Below, piece by piece: positions 18,669 through 27,773 of a DNA stretch of 64,000 nt. Below the pieces are notes generated by a model. That model saw only the letters and a program-made list of their open reading frames with translations, did not search any database and was not told the origin of the DNA. Location: assembly GCA_003130845.1 (NCBI GenBank), contig QEXW01000111.1, forward strand, positions 1 to 64,000, given 5' to 3'. This DNA comes from Anaerolineae bacterium. Its GTDB lineage: Bacteria > Chloroflexota > Anaerolineae > Anaerolineales > Villigracilaceae. Position 1 is the first letter of the stretch. Every line of letters starts with the position of its first letter. A program made the position numbers and the translations under genes.

Positions 18669-20624
18669 ATGGATACCTCGGCCATGGCTACCACTTCCCG
18701 TAAACTTTCACTGCGCACCATTTTTGCTATCAGCTTTTCAGCACTAGCCACCGTACTGGTTGCGATTGTGATAATTTCTCTCTACTTTAGCTTCAGCCAA
18801 CAAATCCGCCAAGATTTACGCAAGCGCTTGATGAACATTGCTGCAGTGGCGGCTTTGCAACAAAACGGTGACGAGCTGGTATTGATTTCTTCTGAAACCG
18901 ACCCGCTCTACCAAAAAGTACGCGAGCAGAATCAGCGAATTGTGGATATTGACCCGGATATTGCTTATGTTTACACCATGCGTAAAGACGAACAAGGGAT
19001 TTATTTCGTGGTAGATGTTGGTGGAGCAAACTACGCTGATACAGCATCATTTGGCGAGCGCTACCCGGATGCCAGCCCAACCCTGCGTCAAAATTTCGAC
19101 ACCCTCGAAACGGCAATCACCGACCAAGAAATTTATACTGATAGTTTCGGCTCCTTTCTGAGTGGCTACGCACCAATTCGTAACAGTCAAGGAGAAAAAG
19201 TAGGAGTGCTCGGTGTTGATTTGAAAGCCGAAATCGTGATTCAACAAGAGCGCGCTTTCATTTTCACATCTCTGGCAATATTTGCCATCGCCCTGGTGTT
19301 GATTGCCTTGTCCGGCATTCTCATTGGAAACCGAATTTCCAGCCCACTCAGAACACTGGCCTATTCAGCCAACCGAATTGCAAACGGCGACTTGACTCAT
19401 CAGGTTGAAATCAACACCGCAGCCGCAGAAATTGATCAGTTGGCAAAAAATTTCAATCAAATGTCTTTTTCCCTCAAAAATACAATAGAGATGCTGGAAA
19501 GCCGGGTAGCAGAACGAACCAGAGAACTACAGCAACGCACTATCGAGTTGGAAAGCAAATCACAAGAATCGGAACGACGCGTTAATCAGCTGCGTGCCAT
19601 TGCCGAAGTGGCGCGAGCCATTTCGTCCGTCCAAAGATTGCAAGACTTGCTACCCAGTGTGGCGACAGTGATTAGTCGTGAGTTTGGCTTCTATCATGTC
19701 GGTATCTTCTTAATAGACGATGCCAAAGAATATGCTGTCCTGGTTGCCAGCAATTCCGAGGGCGGCCAGCGCATGTTACAACGCAATCACAAACTCAAAA
19801 TTGGCGAGGTAGGCATTGTTGGTTTTGCCGCAGCCACCGGACAGGCACGCGTTGCGCTCGATACAGGAGCAGACGCCATATACTTCAACAACCCTGACCT
19901 GCCTAACACACGCTCCGAAATAGCGCTTCCGTTGCGCATGGGCAATCAAGTGATTGGTATTCTCGATGTGCAGAGTGACCAAACTGCCGCCTTCGACGAA
20001 GAAGACATCGAACTTCTTACGATTATGGCAGACCAAGTGAGCATTGCCATCCAAAACGCCCAACAATTCCAAGCAGCCCAAAAAGCAGCCGAAGAAGCAC
20101 AGGCCATTTACCGCCGTTACATTCAAAGTGAATGGCGAACCCTCGTGCGGGAAACCAAACGACTAGGTTACCGCTACTCCAGAGCAGGAGTTGGGCCACT
20201 GCGGGCGCCCGTTCAATCCCTGGAGGTCCAGCAGGCAACTGCCACCGGTAAAACCAGCGCATCAACACGAGAAAGCCGTTCGCAAATCGTCGTTCCCATC
20301 AAAATACGTGATGAAGTGATTGGCGTTTTACACATCGCATCCGACAGCGGCCATGCCTGGGACCAGGACGAAGTAGATATTGCGGAAGCAGTTGCCGAGC
20401 GTGTGGCACTCGCTGTAGAAAACATCCGCCTGCTCGAGTCTTCCCAAGCTCAAGCCTCGCGCGAACATACCATCAGTCAGGTCACAGCCCGCATCGGGGC
20501 TTCGGTCAACCTACAAAGTATCTTGAAAACAGCAGTGGAAGAGATTGGACGCATTATCCCTGGTTCTGAAGTGGTGATTCAGCTCGGTCAAAAAAGTGAA
20601 AAGCAACCAGGAGCTAGCGTATGA
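18669..20624 (+). CDS. membrane sensor: TM, Cache-like domain, TM, HAMP, GAF modules
   Basis: A 651-aa sensor with the classical two-TM layout. TM1 is at about 18-42 and an extracytoplasmic region at 45-190, with 'IDPDIAYVYTMRKDEQG' and 'GYAPIRNSQGEKVGVLGVD', typical of a Cache/PAS-like fold. TM2 is at 195-218, then HAMP (219-270), coiled coil, GAF (312-470), degenerate GAF with 'QSEWRTLVRETKRLGYRYS' (478-590) and half GAF (598-645). It lacks the N-terminal six-helix bundle of its long neighbours. There is no kinase or other output. An alternative start is ATG at 18684. The end overlaps the next gene by four bases (ATGA). Confidence 0.84.
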   Translation: MDTSAMATTSRKLSLRTIFAISFSALATVLVAIVIISLYFSFSQQIRQDLRKRLMNIAAVAALQQNGDELVLISSETDPLYQKVREQNQRIVDIDPDIAYVYTMRKDEQGIYFVVDVGGANYADTASFGERYPDASPTLRQNFDTLETAITDQEIYTDSFGSFLSGYAPIRNSQGEKVGVLGVDLKAEIVIQQERAFIFTSLAIFAIALVLIALSGILIGNRISSPLRTLAYSANRIANGDLTHQVEINTAAAEIDQLAKNFNQMSFSLKNTIEMLESRVAERTRELQQRTIELESKSQESERRVNQLRAIAEVARAISSVQRLQDLLPSVATVISREFGFYHVGIFLIDDAKEYAVLVASNSEGGQRMLQRNHKLKIGEVGIVGFAAATGQARVALDTGADAIYFNNPDLPNTRSEIALPLRMGNQVIGILDVQSDQTAAFDEEDIELLTIMADQVSIAIQNAQQFQAAQKAAEEAQAIYRRYIQSEWRTLVRETKRLGYRYSRAGVGPLRAPVQSLEVQQATATGKTSASTRESRSQIVVPIKIRDEVIGVLHIASDSGHAWDQDEVDIAEAVAERVALAVENIRLLESSQAQASREHTISQVTARIGASVNLQSILKTAVEEIGRIIPGSEVVIQLGQKSEKQPGASV

Positions 20625-22375
20625 AAGCATGGTTTGAACGGTTTTCCACCACAAATGATAATCATGACGAGGAACTATCCTATCTTCGTCTGTTGCGTGC
20701 CATTCTCGCGGTGTGTGGCATCGGGGTCTTGGCGCTTATCGTTGCCCTGCTGCTCACGCAACCGCCCAATCAAATTGCTCTGTTGCTCCTGACGGGCATG
20801 GAACTCGCAATTGTTGCATCGTTTGTGCTTTCCACCCGCAAAATTTACTGGCCAGCAAAGTTTTTCATTCCTCTTGCGACGATTGGCTTAATCACCTTCT
20901 TAACCAGCATATCCAACGGAATGCATGATACTGCCATGGCAGGATTTCCCGTTGCCATTGTCATTGGCGGGCTGATTTTGGGAAAACCAGGCATTCCCCT
21001 CGTTACCATAATGACACTCATAGGCGTAGCGATTGTGGCTTACCGTGACATGAGTGGGATTAACGCCTCTTTTATGGCGGTTAAAACAGGCTTAGATGAC
21101 CTGCTTATCTTTTCGATAGCCCAAATCATCATTGCAGGGTCTTTAAGTGCGTTGATGACCCGCCTCAATCGCTCACTCCAAAAGTCGCAAGAAAACGCAC
21201 GAGCGCAACAAGAAGCAAATGAAGAGTTACGCCAACTACAAGCCTCTCTAGAAGAGCAAGTTGCCCAACGCACGCTAGAACTCGAACAACGCACCCATGA
21301 ACTTTCAGAGCGCACCACTCAACTGGAACTGGCGAATATCCGCATTCAAAGGCGTGCCGCACAACTTCAAGCCCTTTCTGATACCAGCCGGGCCATTGCC
21401 AATGTGCGCAATTTGGGAGACTTATTGCCGCGCATTGTGAATGTCGTCAGTGAACGCTTCAACTTCTATCACGTCGGCATTTTTCTCACCGATGAGAGCA
21501 ATCAATATGCTATCTTGAGCGCCGCCAGTTCCGACGGCGGAAAACGCATGCTGGCACGCGGTCACCGGTTGGAAGTCGGCACACAAGGTATTGTCGGATA
21601 TGTTATCGGTACAGGTCTTCCGAGAGTCGTCCTCAACACCGGCGCAGATACTGTTTTCTTCAACAACCCAGACTTGCCAGAAACCCGCTCTGAGATGGCC
21701 ATTCCCCTGGTCGTCAACAACCGCGTCATTGGCGCACTGGATATTCAAAGCAAACAATCTAATGCTTTTAGCCAAGACGACATTGAAGTACTCTCGACAC
21801 TCGCAGAACAAATTAGCATTGCCATTGAAACAGCCCGCCTGTTTGAAAGCAGCCAAAAGTCCCTGGCGGAGATGGAAACGGTCTCGCGGGAATACGCGCA
21901 AAGCGCATGGAACCAACTGATTAGTAGCGGACAAGTGATTGGCTTTCGTTACACCATGAGCGGTGCACAACCCTTACAATCTTCTGAACTGGCTGAAACA
22001 CCTCGTCTTGCAGCAGATGGCGAACCATTGGCTCGAACGGGTGAACAAGCCACCCTTACCGTTCCCATCAAAGTCCGCGATGAAACGATTGGCGCATTAA
22101 ATATTCGTGTTCCCAATAAAGACTTATGGAAACAAGATGAGCTCGCCATCGTTCAAGCCATCGCCGAGCGCGTAGCTATTTCGGCAGAAAATGCGCGCCT
22201 CTATCAAGAATCTCAAATTCGGGCTGAAAAAGAACGACTGATTAGTCGCATTTCTGAAAAATTGAGTACATCGGTCAACCTAGAAAACATCTTCCGCACC
22301 GCTTTGCAAGAACTAGGTCAACTCGTCCCTGGTTCCGAGGTATTCGTGGCATTTGAAACCGACCAAACGGACTGA
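20621..22375 (+). CDS. membrane sensor: multi-TM, coiled coil, GAF modules
   Basis: A 584-aa protein of the small-loop class. About six TM helices (22-170), a long coiled coil (178-250) with 'LEEQVAQRTLELEQRTHEL', full GAF (250-405, 'FNNPDLPETRSE'), degenerate GAF opening 'QSAWNQLISSGQVIGFRYT', and half GAF ending 'SEVFVAFETD'. It has no HAMP and no output domain. The start codon overlaps the previous stop (ATGA) and is preceded by GGAG inside the upstream gene, so translation is coupled. Its closest layout matches are the sensors at 7682 and 25207. Confidence 0.84.
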   Translation: MKAWFERFSTTNDNHDEELSYLRLLRAILAVCGIGVLALIVALLLTQPPNQIALLLLTGMELAIVASFVLSTRKIYWPAKFFIPLATIGLITFLTSISNGMHDTAMAGFPVAIVIGGLILGKPGIPLVTIMTLIGVAIVAYRDMSGINASFMAVKTGLDDLLIFSIAQIIIAGSLSALMTRLNRSLQKSQENARAQQEANEELRQLQASLEEQVAQRTLELEQRTHELSERTTQLELANIRIQRRAAQLQALSDTSRAIANVRNLGDLLPRIVNVVSERFNFYHVGIFLTDESNQYAILSAASSDGGKRMLARGHRLEVGTQGIVGYVIGTGLPRVVLNTGADTVFFNNPDLPETRSEMAIPLVVNNRVIGALDIQSKQSNAFSQDDIEVLSTLAEQISIAIETARLFESSQKSLAEMETVSREYAQSAWNQLISSGQVIGFRYTMSGAQPLQSSELAETPRLAADGEPLARTGEQATLTVPIKVRDETIGALNIRVPNKDLWKQDELAIVQAIAERVAISAENARLYQESQIRAEKERLISRISEKLSTSVNLENIFRTALQELGQLVPGSEVFVAFETDQTD

Positions 22376-22390
22376 TAACAGGATTGGCGC

Positions 22391-25210
22391 ATGAACCGCT
22401 TGAAATCACTTTACCTTGCTTTATCAATCCCTACGCGCAGAATATTCTGGTTTATCGCCCTGGTGGCGGTATTGGTAGGTGGGTTTAGCCTTGCCTTATT
22501 CCAGTCGCTCTTACTCTCGGCAACTCTCCTGGACCTGATTGGAGTTTTGATACCTTATGTGTTAGCCTTCGTGGCAATCATCAGCGCCATCAGCATCCTA
22601 TACAACCGCGTCCAGTTTGGTGTGTGGCTGTTCTTCTTCAGTACGCTGATGGCGATGTTGGCTGTTCCGTTTGTTCAGGAAGGTGCAGCCTTCACCGCAG
22701 CGGTTTTTGTGGTGCTTGTCACAATTGTTGTTCCACTGCAATCCATCCAAGGACAAAAAAGCACGCTGATTGTAGTCAGTGGCATTCTTGTAGCTGGCTT
22801 AATTCTCGCCATAGACATCATCTGGCCTGGAGCACGTGCCAAAGTGGCACCGCGTGATATGCCTGTTATCCAAATCGGCACCATTCTTAGTGGAATAATC
22901 TTGCTCGCTTCGATTGGCCTACTATATCAGTCCTTCAACCTGCGCAACAAATTATTGGTCCTCAGCCTGGGGGCAAGTCTTACCTCAGTGATTGTCGTCT
23001 CAGCCGCAGCAACATACTATACGCAAGCTGCGCTTACTCAAAATGCCCGCGAAAAACTCCTAACGGCCGCCAGGCACACTGCTGACTCGATTGATGCCTA
23101 CTTAAGCTTCAACCTGGAACTCGTCAAAGCCGAGGCAACTTTGCCGGTCATTACGCGCTATCTCTCCGCGCAGGACGAGGTGCGAGGCTTGGCAGATGTA
23201 CAGACCACGCTACAAAACCTGGCAGCACGGGATAGCCAAAACATCCGTTCCTATGCACTCTTCGATAAAAATGCAAATATCGTCTGGGATACACGCACTA
23301 TTGGCCTGGCTATCGGACCACGCACAAACCAGAACCAAGAAGATTTCTTTCGCATTCCTTATTCCACTGGAAAACCATATATTAGCCCAGTGCGATTTTC
23401 TCCGGCCGGCACAGGACGCGTATTCTACATTAGCGCGCCGGTACAGAATCAGTTTACCAACGAAATTTTGGGAATTTTGGCAGTTGAAATTCGAGCGTCT
23501 GTACTGGAAGAGATTTTACGAGAACAAAACGAGGCCGCTGGGCAGTCCTCCTATGCCATTCTATTCGATGAATATAACATCATCCTTGCCGATCCGTTCA
23601 ACCCCAAGCGCGTTGCACGCTCGGCAACCGAGTTAGGAGAAGCACAAATTGCCTTTCTCAAAGCGCAAAAGCGGTTAGAAGAAAATACATACGCACCAGA
23701 AATTTCTCTTGGCATGACCTCTCTGGCGCGTGGACTAAGCAATATTAACATCACACCGTTTTTGGAAACTGGCGACCAGTCTTTCGGCGAATCGATGCAA
23801 GGCGCCGCTGTCTATACGTCTAAACAACCCTGGAAAGTGGCGTTCTTGCAGCCTACATCGGTTGCCCTGGCACCGGTTTTACAGCAAAGCCGCGCCATTA
23901 CTGCCGCTGCCTTGCTCACCAGTTTTCTGCTAGGGGCTGCCACACTGTTTATTTCGCGCACCATTACCACCCCCGTCGAACGACTAACCCGCGCGGCGGA
24001 GGAAATATCCAATGGGAATCTCAATGTTCGCGCCGAAGTGCGCTCACAAGACGAGCTTGGCACCCTGGCTGCTACGCTCAACGCCATGAATGACCAGCTG
24101 AAACAAACCTTAAGCAGTCTGGAAGCCACGATTGCCGAACGCACAGCCGACCTCGAACAACGCGGAGCAGAACTCCTGCAGCGCTCCACCGAGCTTGAGC
24201 TGACCAATCAGCGCTCGCAACGCCGCGCCGAGCAACTACTGGCCGTATCGGCCGTCTCGAACGCAATTGCTACCGTGCAAAACTTGGATGATCTGCTGCC
24301 CCTCATCACCCGTACCATCAGCGAAAAATTCGGCTTTTATCACGTTGGTATCTTTCTGAATGACGCTAGCAACCAATTTGCCATCTTACGTGCAGCAAAC
24401 AGCCCGGGCGGTCAACGTATGTTACAACGCGGACACCGCCTAAAAATCGGTGAAACTGGCATTGTTGGCAATGTCGTTGCCATGGGACGCCCACGCATTG
24501 CACTGGATACCGACACCGATACAGTGTTCTTCAACAACCCCGATTTGCCCGAAACACGCTCTGAAATGGCCTTGCCCTTGCGAGATGGCGCCCTCATCAT
24601 CGGTGCACTGGATGTACAAAGCACAGAACCGAACGCCTTCTCAGAAGAAGATGTAGAAATCCTGAGCGCACTCGCTGGCCAAGTCAGTACCGCCATCCGC
24701 AATGCGCGCCTCTTTGAAGCCATTCAACGCTCACAAGCCGAGCTTCAAACCATTCTGCAGCAAGACGCAAGAAGACAATGGCATACCGCTGTTCAAAGAA
24801 TGCAAAAAAGCGGCTACTACTACGATGGCGCCGTTCTTTTGCCATTAGAAAAACCACCTGCCAAAGAAGATGGAACACTGACTATTCCAATTACGGTGCG
24901 CGGGCAGGTCATTGGCAGCCTGGGCATTCGTCCACCTGCCGACCGTCCCCTGAGCGAACATGAGCTCGATATTATTAAGACAGTCAGTGAACGGCTGGCC
25001 ATTGCGGCAGAAAACGCCCGCCTGCTGGAAGATTCGCAAAAACGCGCCGTCAAAGAGCAGATGATTGGCGAAATCTCCGCCAAAATTGGCGCATCCATCA
25101 ACTTGGAAAACATTTTCCAAACTGCAGTCGAAGAATTGGGGCAGGCGTTAAGCGGTTCGCAGGTCTCCATCCGCCTGAAGAGCGACTCAAAAACAGGAAA
25201 AGGCCTATGA
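22391..25210 (+). CDS. membrane sensor: 6 TM, Cache, HAMP, GAF modules
   Basis: At 939 aa this is the longest sensor. TM helices lie at about 18-180 and 195-215. A Cache-like domain (217-500) has 'IRSYALFDKNANIVWDTR', 'EDFFRIPYSTGKPYISPV' and 'RVFYISAPV', a strong double-Cache pattern. TM 503-523, HAMP (524-575), coiled coil, GAF (615-775, 'FNNPDLPETRSE'), a shorter degenerate GAF ('RRQWHTAVQRMQKSGYYYD') and a half GAF (890-935) follow. No output domain is present. An AGGA motif precedes the ATG, and the end overlaps the next start by four bases. Confidence 0.84.
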   Translation: MNRLKSLYLALSIPTRRIFWFIALVAVLVGGFSLALFQSLLLSATLLDLIGVLIPYVLAFVAIISAISILYNRVQFGVWLFFFSTLMAMLAVPFVQEGAAFTAAVFVVLVTIVVPLQSIQGQKSTLIVVSGILVAGLILAIDIIWPGARAKVAPRDMPVIQIGTILSGIILLASIGLLYQSFNLRNKLLVLSLGASLTSVIVVSAAATYYTQAALTQNAREKLLTAARHTADSIDAYLSFNLELVKAEATLPVITRYLSAQDEVRGLADVQTTLQNLAARDSQNIRSYALFDKNANIVWDTRTIGLAIGPRTNQNQEDFFRIPYSTGKPYISPVRFSPAGTGRVFYISAPVQNQFTNEILGILAVEIRASVLEEILREQNEAAGQSSYAILFDEYNIILADPFNPKRVARSATELGEAQIAFLKAQKRLEENTYAPEISLGMTSLARGLSNINITPFLETGDQSFGESMQGAAVYTSKQPWKVAFLQPTSVALAPVLQQSRAITAAALLTSFLLGAATLFISRTITTPVERLTRAAEEISNGNLNVRAEVRSQDELGTLAATLNAMNDQLKQTLSSLEATIAERTADLEQRGAELLQRSTELELTNQRSQRRAEQLLAVSAVSNAIATVQNLDDLLPLITRTISEKFGFYHVGIFLNDASNQFAILRAANSPGGQRMLQRGHRLKIGETGIVGNVVAMGRPRIALDTDTDTVFFNNPDLPETRSEMALPLRDGALIIGALDVQSTEPNAFSEEDVEILSALAGQVSTAIRNARLFEAIQRSQAELQTILQQDARRQWHTAVQRMQKSGYYYDGAVLLPLEKPPAKEDGTLTIPITVRGQVIGSLGIRPPADRPLSEHELDIIKTVSERLAIAAENARLLEDSQKRAVKEQMIGEISAKIGASINLENIFQTAVEELGQALSGSQVSIRLKSDSKTGKGL

Positions 25211-26976
25211 AGTGGAAACTTCCCTCCCCGCCCGTTTTCCCCAATGACGAGGATAAGACCAGCCGTGCCCTAGCGCTATTTCAAGTGCAGACCGCACTCT
25301 TCGCTTTAAGTGTGATTGTTTTGCCGGTGAGTTTTCTTGTACCTACCCTGGGCATTACGCTGACAATTATTACGAGCTCAGTCACATCCACACTGCTGAT
25401 TAGTTATTGGCTCAGTCAAAAAGGGTATCTTACCGTTGCGAGTTATCTTACCGTTATCACTACAATCGCCGCGATTATCTACTTGGATTACACCGGACGG
25501 GGTGATGCGCGACCATTGTTGATTTTTTCGGTCATTCCCATCTTTGTTAGCGGCCTATTGCTTGGGTTTCGCGCCACCATGGCCACGGCCATCTTAATGG
25601 GAATTTCACATGCCTTGCTCGTTTCCATGGATATGAGAGATTTATATCCATTTCCCAAAACAACCATTTCCCCTGTACAAAACATGGTCCTTCCCGGTCT
25701 CGGCTATGTTAGCGCGGCATTCTTATTGCAATTTGCCTTACGGCGCATTCAAAACCTGCTGACACGAGCCCGCGCCAACGAACAAGCCGCACGCGAAACC
25801 AATGCCTTGCTCGAAGAGGCACAACGCGAGCTGCAAGACTACGTGGCGCGGTTGGAAAGCACCGCCCACGAGCTCCAACAGCAATCCGAAGCACTCACCC
25901 GCCAAGCACAAGAACTGGAAGAAGCCAACCTAACCAACCGCCGCCGCGCACTTCAATTTCAAGCCGTTGCCGAAATTTCACGTGCTATCACCGAAATTCG
26001 AGATTTGGACCAACTCCTACCCAGCATCACTCAAACCGTCAGTGATAAGCTAGGCCACTATCACACCGGCATTTTCTTGCTTGACCGCGAAGGCACGTAT
26101 GCCGTCTTAGCAGCCAGCAACAGCGAGGGCGGGCAAAGAATGCTTCAGCGCGGACATCGCCTGGAAGTCGGCAAGAAAGGGATTGTGGGATATGTCGCAG
26201 CCTCGGGAATTGCACGTGTTGCGCTCGATGTAGGTCAAGATGCTGTTTTCTTCGATAACCCTGACCTGCCTAAAACACGTTCAGAAATCGCCCTGCCGCT
26301 GACCGCAGAAGGGCGCATCATCGGCGTTTTGGATGTGCAAAGCACAGCTCCCAATGCCTTCGATCAGCAAGATATTGAAATTCTTTCCACCCTGGCAGCA
26401 CAAATCGGCGCTGCCATTGAAAACGCACGCCTATTCCAAGAAACACAAAAATCCCTGCTTGAAGCGCAATCGCTCTACCGCCAGTTTATCCAAAGTGGTT
26501 GGTCGAGCCTTATGCGCAAACGAAAATTGACCGGGTTCCGCTACGACACCATCCAAGTTACCCCAATCGAGCCAATCGACCCTGAAACCGCCGAACGAAT
26601 TGCCAAACAAAAAGTAGTGGTTGAAACAAATGGCCAAACCTCCAAAATGACCATTCCCATCGTATTGCGCGGGGAGGTTCTTGGGGTTCTCGATGTCGAG
26701 GCCCCTACCGGGCGTGCCTGGAGCCAGGACGAAGTGGATATTGCCCAAGCAGTGGCCGACCGCGTGGCTCTGGCTGCGGAAAATGCCCGTTTGTTCACAC
26801 AAACCGCCGAACGAGCCGAACAAGAACGGATGGTTTCACAAATCACCTCGAAAATCCGTTCAACCAATGACCCGAATGAGATGATTGCAATCGCTATTAA
26901 TGAATTGAAGCAAGCGCTCAGCGTAAAAGATGTTCGTATTCTTCCTTATCAACCCACGCAGGAAGAAAAAGGCTAG
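25207..26976 (+). CDS. membrane sensor: multi-TM, coiled coil, GAF modules
   Basis: A 589-aa small-loop sensor and the last of the nine. TM helices lie at about 20-165, with a coiled coil rich in Glu/Gln at 170-250. A full GAF (253-412) has 'YHTGIFLLD' and 'FDNPDLPKTRSE'. A degenerate GAF with 'QSGWSSLMRKRKLTGFRYD' (420-540) and a half GAF (545-585) follow. It has no effector domain. It is coupled to the preceding sensor by an ATGA overlap. Its stop codon lies inside the AGGAGG ribosome binding site of the downstream ParA-like gene, so sensors and ATPase are tied in one translational chain. Confidence 0.84.
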   Translation: MKWKLPSPPVFPNDEDKTSRALALFQVQTALFALSVIVLPVSFLVPTLGITLTIITSSVTSTLLISYWLSQKGYLTVASYLTVITTIAAIIYLDYTGRGDARPLLIFSVIPIFVSGLLLGFRATMATAILMGISHALLVSMDMRDLYPFPKTTISPVQNMVLPGLGYVSAAFLLQFALRRIQNLLTRARANEQAARETNALLEEAQRELQDYVARLESTAHELQQQSEALTRQAQELEEANLTNRRRALQFQAVAEISRAITEIRDLDQLLPSITQTVSDKLGHYHTGIFLLDREGTYAVLAASNSEGGQRMLQRGHRLEVGKKGIVGYVAASGIARVALDVGQDAVFFDNPDLPKTRSEIALPLTAEGRIIGVLDVQSTAPNAFDQQDIEILSTLAAQIGAAIENARLFQETQKSLLEAQSLYRQFIQSGWSSLMRKRKLTGFRYDTIQVTPIEPIDPETAERIAKQKVVVETNGQTSKMTIPIVLRGEVLGVLDVEAPTGRAWSQDEVDIAQAVADRVALAAENARLFTQTAERAEQERMVSQITSKIRSTNDPNEMIAIAINELKQALSVKDVRILPYQPTQEEKG

Positions 26977-26984
26977 GAGGACGT

Positions 26985-27773
26985 ATGGTTTATGTTATCG
27001 CCATCTCAAATGAAAAAGGCGGAGTGGCAAAAACCACCACGACATACTCGCTGGGCGCTTCGCTGGCAGAAACAAACCGCAAGGTTCTATTGATTGACCT
27101 GGACCCGCAAGGCAACCTGAGTCTGGCCAATGGCATTGAACCCGCGAAGGCAATAAACACAAGCCATGATGTTCTCATGAACGGATTAAACATCCGCGAA
27201 GCGATTGCCAAAACCAGCACCCCCAGCATGGATATTGTCCCTGCCAGCCCGGCACTGATAGAGGTCGAACAAAATCTGCCCATGCGCAGCAATTACGCAT
27301 TCACGCTCAACAACGCGCTGCGGCAGCAACCCCTGGAGTACGACTATATCTTCCTGGATTGCCCACCTTCTATGGGTGCTATTACCTACAACGCCCTGAC
27401 CGCCGCCGAGCTGCTGATTATCCCTACCCAAGCAGAGTATTTCTCTGCCTATGCACTGCGCGATATGATGACGCTCATTCGTCGCGTGCGCAGAGATTCT
27501 AACCCACGTCTGGCTTACCGCATTCTCATCACCCTGCTGGACCAGCGAAACCGCACGCACAAAGTCATCCGCGAACAGTTGGAACAAACCTTTGGCAGCG
27601 GTTTATTCCAAACCGTTATCGAAATAGATACACGCTTGCGCGAAAGCCCAATTATTGGTTTACCCATTACCCAGTACCGCCCCACCAGCCGCGGCTCACA
27701 GCAATATCGCGTTCTGGCCCAGGAGTTAATTGATTATGTCCAGCAACAAAAAGATTCGCAATCGGCTCAATAA
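26985..27773 (+). CDS. ParA/Soj-family ATPase
   Basis: A 262-aa cytoplasmic P-loop ATPase of the ParA/MinD superfamily. It has the deviant Walker A 'KGGVAKTT' with its signature lysine (about 11-18), switch region 'LIDLDPQGNLS' (35-45) and Walker B 'YIFLDCPPSMG'. The length fits chromosomal Soj or orphan ParA proteins; no ParB gene is adjacent. A strong TAGGAGG precedes the ATG. Placed between sensors and kinase, it is unlikely to segregate DNA. By analogy with ParA relatives that position chemoreceptor arrays (PpfA, ParC), it may place or distribute the sensor-kinase complex. That role is inferred. Confidence 0.88.
   Translation: MVYVIAISNEKGGVAKTTTTYSLGASLAETNRKVLLIDLDPQGNLSLANGIEPAKAINTSHDVLMNGLNIREAIAKTSTPSMDIVPASPALIEVEQNLPMRSNYAFTLNNALRQQPLEYDYIFLDCPPSMGAITYNALTAAELLIIPTQAEYFSAYALRDMMTLIRRVRRDSNPRLAYRILITLLDQRNRTHKVIREQLEQTFGSGLFQTVIEIDTRLRESPIIGLPITQYRPTSRGSQQYRVLAQELIDYVQQQKDSQSAQ

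Noticed and set aside
5747-26976. Sensors as chemoreceptors or histidine kinases
   Set aside because: No methyl-accepting hairpin and no HisKA or ATPase motifs were found in any of the nine proteins.
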